A model generated the notes under the pieces. That model ran no database searches and was not told the DNA's origin. It saw nothing but the letters and a program-made list of their open reading frames with translations. From Kingdonia uniflora (taxonomy: Eukaryota; Streptophyta; Magnoliopsida; Ranunculales; Circaeasteraceae), in assembly GCA_014058105.1 (NCBI GenBank), contig JACGCM010002031.1, forward strand, positions 1 through 64,000: DNA of 64,000 nt, in the 5' to 3' direction. Positions 58,940 through 64,000 of this stretch are shown here, one piece after another. The translations under genes were made by a program, and so were the position numbers. The first letter of the stretch is position 1. Each line of letters starts with the position of its first letter.

Positions 58940-60178
58940 TAATTATCTTAATTGAGAAGTTGACCATAGGGGCAACGCGACAAGGATACACGAGGAATGC
59001 AGCAGAAGAAATAGTTTTATCGCCGAGGTGGAGATTGTTAAGATTACGGCTCAAAACAGGGGAAAGTCGTTTGAACGAGTGGGGAAGTCGTTCGAACGGC
59101 AGAGTTTCTATTGAAGTCGTTCGAACGACCTCATGACTCGTTCGAACGAAAAAGACTCGTTTATTTGTTTCTAAGTTCGTTTTAAAGGGAATTTAATCCA
59201 AAACGATGGATTATCTCGTGATGCGTACTTCAGAGATGACCTAATGGAAAGCCTATAAACAGAGAGTGTATGTTAAAGGCCTTTGTACAAGGAGAAAGAG
59301 TTAGAAAGAGAAAATGGAGAAATTTAGGGTTTTGTTCTGGAGATATTTATTGGGTTTTCTTTCTAGGGTTTCTTGCTGGGGATTATTTGTAAGGGCAGAG
59401 GTGAAGTTGAGTGATCTCTGTAACTTCTTGTAACCCTAAGCGATAATATATTCGTCGTGTTTGTCGGGGGTGGTTTCAGTGGCGGATCTACATAAAGCAC
59501 AGGGTAGGCAACCACCCACCCTGAGATTTCAAAAAATAGGTAGCAGCTAGTAAGATTTAGTAGTTTATTGTAAAAGCCCATCTGAAGTTATTCTTTTGCC
59601 CACCCTGAATTAAGTAATAACAGCACACTATGCCCTTTGCCCACCCTAATTTTGGACATTTTTGTAAAACATCACTACTCCTCCAACTACTCCAAGCAAC
59701 CAAATCAAACACAACATTTAAAGCTCATGTGTCTCTCTTTCAAGTTTCAACAATGTAGCATTGTAGCACTCTCTATTTCTCTTAACATCTATACAATTTC
59801 CAGTCTTCACAAAGAAGATCAGGTTTCGTCAAAAAACAAATTAATCTTATTTCTTTGAGTAGTTGTAGCTCTTTGGTTGTGCTTATCTTCAACTGTAGGA
59901 GCATAATCTCACCCCATCTATCCCCCTCCCTCAAAAAAATTCATCGGGGGCTCCCGCCCCCCAACCCCTGATTTTACCATTCTCGCCTACCCTAGAAAAA
60001 AATCTTGAATCCGCCACTGAGTGGTTTTGATCCTTTAAAAGGTTTTCACCTAAATTAAACCTTGTGTATGTGATTATTGCCTTTGTTTGAATTCTCCGTA
60101 GTTAAAGTTGATTCTTCAAATTCTTGCTAAATCGTATTGTGCTTCCGCGTTGCGATTTGCCCCATCGATTTCCCAACA
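58940..60178 (+). mobile_element. Truncated Ty1/copia-like 3' end with LTR
   Basis: A copia-style polypurine segment (CGCCGAGGTGGAGAT, ending 59035) leads into an LTR at 59036-60178 that starts TGTTAAGATT and ends CCCAACA. The LTR has a TATA-like box (CCTATAAACAG near 59252) and four palindromes around TTCGAA at 59067-59149. It is ~590 bp without the nested MITE at 59477-60019. Only ~95 bp of interior lies at its left, and I found no matching target duplication, so this is a truncated element brought in or cut by rearrangement. Confidence 0.7.
59477..60019. mobile_element. hAT-like MITE nested in the copia LTR
   Basis: 543 bp starting CAGTGGCGGATCTAC and ending GAATCCGCCACTG, giving inverted ends CAGTGGCGGAT. 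The flanking 8-mers are GGTGGTTT (59469-59476) and AGTGGTTT (60020-60027), one mismatch. A CACCCTGA/CCCACCC-rich interior and a (G)n(C)n hairpin at ~59945-59970 are seen. No transposase. Confidence 0.85.
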
Positions 60179-61473
60179 GTTACAACCAAATTACTAAACT
60201 CAAGATAATTGCATTTCCACAATACATGTTTTCATTTACGCTGTTGTATAATTGTATTCCTACTATTAGTTTTGGATGGAATGCAATGCACCATTTATTC
60301 TGAGGGGATTAGAGAAGGAACTCTTAATAACTTTATATCTAACAAATGACAAAGATTTCTACTGTTCAAATTTGTTGAAGAGGATAAAAACAAACTTGTA
60401 GTTTACATCCTGGGACAAATTTCGTGTTTTACCAAAATGATCAGTTGATTATTGACAAATCTCAAGTTTAAATGGTACAAAAAGGATTAAGAGATGATCT
60501 TATTTATGTACCAATGATTAATACTTTAGAATGTTGCAATAGAAAAACAATCATTTACTGTTACCAACTTTTGCTTCATGTTACTTCTTGGAAGCTTCGG
60601 CCCCAGAGTGAATAGACAACAAAAATTAGTACAAATGTGGGTGACGCCATGTCACCATTAGCAACAAAGATCAAAGAAGTGACACGTTTTCGTATTAGCA
60701 ACAAAGATAACAGAAGGTACCCACATTTTTTTAATAAGACACTCCCCTCTCAATTGCTCGAGCAAGAGAATTCGTTTTAATGTCAAACATTTCAGGGAGA
60801 TAATTGGTACTAATTAGATAAATTAAAAAACTACAGTAAGAAATAGTCAATAACTTCTAGACATATTTCTAGACTAAACTGAATCTCGCATAAAGTAAAA
60901 CGTCGGATAAATATTTTTGACCTTAATAAAATATTTTTGACATTTTTTTAATAAGACACTCCCCTCTCAATTGCTCGAGCAAGAGAATTCATTTTCGCCT
61001 GCCCAAAAAAGATTTATACTGTCCAAATTTATTGAAGTGGATAAAAAAACTTGTATGTTCTGTTTGTTTTGAACATTACTAATTTTCAAACCGTAATCCA
61101 GGCGGATCTTAGTCATCTCCCTGTTCTAGTCGAAAAACAATCAATTGCTGGTAAAAAGAGTAAGGGCAGCTAAAATTTTACTCTAATTAACTTTATTCAC
61201 TTCGAATCCTGTGAAAGACAAACGGGGTATAAAAGGTACTGCGCATTAGAAAAATTTAGACAGTTGTCATGCTAGTAATCTCAGATAAATAGAAATGATG
61301 GTCTTTGAAGAGAGCAAAAACATTTACATTCTACGGGGATATCTTCATATAAAGTTGTGTTTGCTTCAGCTTTATGAAACAAACACAAAACCATCCATCA
61401 ATAAAACACTGGTTTGAACATTACTAATTTACCAGTATCTCTCAAACGATCTTAAAACTCTCTTCTAATCGTT
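60179..61473. other. Spacer before PGG copy B
   Basis: No gene. A ~62-bp direct repeat occurs at 60724-60786 and 60942-61003 (TTTTTTTAATAAGACACTCC, then CCTCTCAATTGCTCGAGC). The segment 61060-61210 matches 53850-53960 upstream of PGG copy A (CCGTTTGTT, AAAAACAA), so it is the distant promoter of the duplicated gene. Confidence 0.5.
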
Positions 61474-62287
61474 ATGAACTCCGACTCCACATTTCAGGAT
61501 TCCGAGGAGGTGAAGAAGTTCCATATACTCAAGAGTCACCCATGTGTCGAAGAAGGTCGATCAACAAGTCTAAATGGTAAGATATCATATTCTGTACATC
61601 ATCCTAAGGTGCCAAAAATGTACTTTCTCCGCTCTAAAATTCTGTTATTGACATGCTACGGTTGAATATGTTGTAGGCACATCAGGATTTGAAGTTGTTA
61701 CAACTAAAGCCGATAGAAAGCTCATGAATAGCTCTGATGGCATGGGACAAGTTCATCACACAATAGCTGTAGGTTTGGCTATTTTTGTTGCGGCTGCAAC
61801 AATTGCACTTGGCCTCAACCCCCCTGGCAGTTTTCACCAAGATGGCACGTTTGAGGGGAAGGCCATAAAGGGGATGACTACCATTTTCAAGTTGTTCATG
61901 TGCTGCAACAATATCGCATTCTTCCTGTCTCTTGTCATCATCTTCAGTATAATTAGAAACACTTTCAATCCAGAAGTACTGAGTATATTGCTAGTCATCG
62001 ATGTGTCATCATTGGGACTAACTTATGTAACGGGTATTATGGTGATCACACCCAATCACGACGACGCTGTGACAAGGGTATTGCAGCCTCTCTCTATGGT
62101 GTTCACTTTTTGTGTGTGTTTAGGGGTGTCTCATGGATTTCACTACTTGATCAGTAAAAAGGAAGGGAGGCAGGTGAACGATGAGAGTACTAACATGAAT
62201 GGAGAGTTTCAGGAAGATAATGTTAATGAGACACTGGTTGCACATGCTGAGTCCTGTACTGATATCGAAAATTCTTGCTGTGAGTGA
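61474..62287 (+). CDS. PGG-domain membrane protein without ankyrin repeats, copy B
   Basis: The exons 61474-61576 and 61677-62287 give 237 residues with the same splice sites and phase as copy A. The four membrane segments are unchanged. Differences are few: the signature reads NPPGS instead of NPPGG, DGTFEG replaces DGMFEG, IIRNT replaces LIRNT, and four residues (DAIG) are missing in the acidic tail. All changes leave the frame open, so both copies may work. Similarity continues through the 3' UTR to about 62479. The role is unknown, as for copy A. Confidence 0.85.
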
Positions 62288-63241
62288 GGCCAGCAAATCT
62301 ACCATGCATTGAGATTAGAATACTCGTAAGTATAGATTGAATTTTGAAGTTTGAATGTTGTGGATTCTTCGAATATCACCTTGTGCTTTATGTTTTTGAA
62401 AACAATTTGAATGTTGTATTATGTAATTTAAATATGATAAATTCTTATTCGCAGTTAAAATGGATATAGACTCCGCAGGTGTGTCCCAGGTCAGGGTTTG
62501 GGCAACAATATTTAGGATTGGAAAATCAAAATTTCTGGGTTATGTTTCAGGTAAGGCACTTGGGTTCCGCCCAACTCCAACCCGAGTACATATATATAGT
62601 ATAATTGTACAAAAATACTTTTTCTATGCTAAGTTACGGGGATCTCATATATTATGGGTATCGTGAAGGTCTGAGGTGCAAGTTGAAGTTAAAACTATAG
62701 TAATTACTCAGATAAACCGGTACCATATTTTTCCAGTATGTCAAGGTTATTTACGTACCTCATAAATTTGTATCTTCCAAGCAATATTCCTAGACAAAAC
62801 ATGCAATTTAGTATTTAGGAACAACAAATTTCTAAAGAAAGTTGTGTTGGAGTGATCAAGTAGTGATACTGCAGAAGGTGCTTTCCACAGTCCTGCTAGC
62901 AAATTGCATTTATAGACATTTGAATGAGCTCTGAAATATGCTTTCCTGATCAGCTCTCTGACCTTACTGCTTAAAACTCCGTCGATCTTCTGAGATTTGT
63001 GTATTTTGCTTCCTCTTATATTTTGAAGTCTGAAGGATAGAGAGAAAGCTCTTATAGACTGATCAGCAACACTATTTGTGACTCTAGATTGAGAAGGCGA
63101 ACTTATCATCTTCCCCATTTAAAGCCTAACCACCAAAATATTGCAATATATATGGTTCCAGTTGAATGAGGCCCCTCTTATTAAAATCTTATCGCTCTCT
63201 ATATGTTTGTTGAATGATATATTGACTTTTCATATATATAC
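62288..63241. other. 3' flank of PGG copy B
   Basis: Non-coding. Its first ~190 bp match the copy A 3' UTR. The block 62735-63230 matches 55610-56110. A minus-strand open stretch at 62747-63118 overlaps this duplicated DNA and is not open in the other copy, so I do not call it a gene. Confidence 0.5.
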
Positions 63242-63777
63242 TGTAGTGGCATATTTCCAAATACTCGTACTGAGTACGATATTCGAGCTTCAGCTCAACT
63301 AAATACAAAGCCAGTTCCGAAGCCCAAGCTCAGGTCTCAACATTCGACCTCATCAACAAACCGTGGCGCATTTATGGAGCGGTTACAAGAGTTACTCAAG
63401 CCGTTACTCGACCATTATGAGGACTCGTCAAAACTTTATGTTGTAACGTTTGTAACCTCCCTCATTAAAGCTCATAACGGTCGTATTATAAGGCCTATAT
63501 AAAGGATCAGAGGAATACAGAAAAAATGATCTTCTGATCTTCTCAGACACACAACACAACACGCATTTTCTGAGACATCTATCTCCCTCTCTATGTAATA
63601 GCTAGCAATCTATAAACAACCCTCTCTTTCAAAATCCTCAGGAGAGGTCGTGGTTTTTCACCTATTAAAAGGTTTTTCACGCTAAACTTTGTGTTTATAG
63701 TTGTTAGTTTATCTACATTACTCTATATTTCGAAGGTGTAAGGCTATTTTCGGTCTCTACGAAAATAGGCTATTACA
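63242..63777 (+). mobile_element. Solo LTR, gypsy-like
   Basis: 536 bp, TGTAGTGGCATATTTCC...AATAGGCTATTACA, flanked by TATAC (63237-63241) and TATAT (63778-63782). A TATA box (CCTATATAAAGGATC, ~63498) is followed by a leader, then GGTCGTGGTTTTTCACCTAT, TAAAAGG and TTTTTCACGCTAAA. That is the same wording as in the Tat-like LTRs at 17273 and 30687 (complement), so it is a related family in the opposite orientation. No interior sequence follows. Confidence 0.65.
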
Positions 63778-63782
63778 TATAT

Positions 63783-63962
63783 ACCATCATGTAAAAAGGG
63801 AAGAGGATAGTACTCAAGAGATAGCTGCCATTGAGGATTGTCCTCCGGACCTCCAACTATAATTACTTGAACTAAATGTTTAAGAGTTGAACTAGAATAT
63901 TCCTCAATGATAGTTATCTCTGGAGTATTACCCTCTTCAAAAAGATAGAAAAACATGTGCAT
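63783..63962 (-). other. Coding-like fragment at the window edge, unrecognised
   Basis: On the minus strand a frame reads FFYLFEEGNTPEITIIEEYS, then STLKHLVQVIIVGGPEDNPQ and WQLSLEYYPLPFLHDGIY. The composition and alternating pattern look like real protein, possibly an exon between an acceptor at ~63965 and the solo LTR. I do not recognise it. The window ends 38 bp further on. Confidence 0.3.
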
Positions 63963-64000
63963 ATATAGAACTTACCATTTTTAGAAACTAATTATATTAG

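Noticed and set aside
62747..63118. Minus-strand ORF of 123 codons after PGG copy B
   Set aside because: The same DNA in unit A (55610-55980) is not open, so the frame is not conserved.

Overview
The window is eukaryotic nuclear DNA from a flowering plant, most likely a eudicot. The genes have short GT-AG introns, AT-rich intergenic DNA and plant-type protein families, and there are many LTR retrotransposons, MITEs and SINEs. I cannot name the species.

Region 1 (1-17.3 kb, minus strand) is a tandem array of three exostosin-type GT47 glycosyltransferase genes, each with four coding exons and phase-matched introns. The copy at 12826-16314 is open throughout. The copies at 285-5176 and 8652-11818 carry frameshifts. 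A fourth relic, only the last ~130 bp of such a gene, sits at 31591-31720, on the far side of the large retrotransposon.

Region 2 (17273-31246) is one decayed 14-kb Ty3/gypsy element with two LTRs, a near-matching 5-bp target duplication, a tRNA-Asp-like primer site and a polypurine tract. gag and pol run on the minus strand. A second coding region of about 6 kb lies downstream of integrase on the opposite (plus) strand and includes a long coiled coil. This layout fits the Tat lineage with an antisense extra ORF.

Region 3 (31.8-44.3 kb, plus strand) holds a COX19 mitochondrial copper/CX9C protein gene, a LETM1-like mitochondrial membrane protein gene (14 exons, one apparent 1-nt frameshift, a solo LTR in an intron), a duplicated 280-bp block that flanks a decayed acidic ORF and an array of CGACAAT palindromes, a damaged tRNA-Ile-like sequence, and a single-exon B3-domain gene.

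Region 4 (45.2-51.9 kb, minus strand) is an intact ENTH-domain gene of the MTV1/tepsin type (trans-Golgi clathrin/AP-4 traffic). A short non-autonomous LTR element with a perfect target duplication lies in its third intron.

Region 5 (51.1-64 kb) is a segmental duplication. The MTV1 promoter and first exon plus a following small PGG-domain membrane protein gene occur twice. The second MTV1 exon 1 is broken by a solo LTR. Both PGG genes (54227-55056 and 61474-62287) are open. Nested MITEs, a Ty1/copia 3' LTR and another solo LTR fill the spaces and give a relative order of events.

The genes do not form one pathway. COX19 and the LETM1-like protein are both mitochondrial, and GT47 and MTV1 both act in the Golgi/post-Golgi system, but this looks like ordinary plant gene neighbourhood rather than a cluster. 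Exon borders were inferred by eye from splice signals and family similarity.
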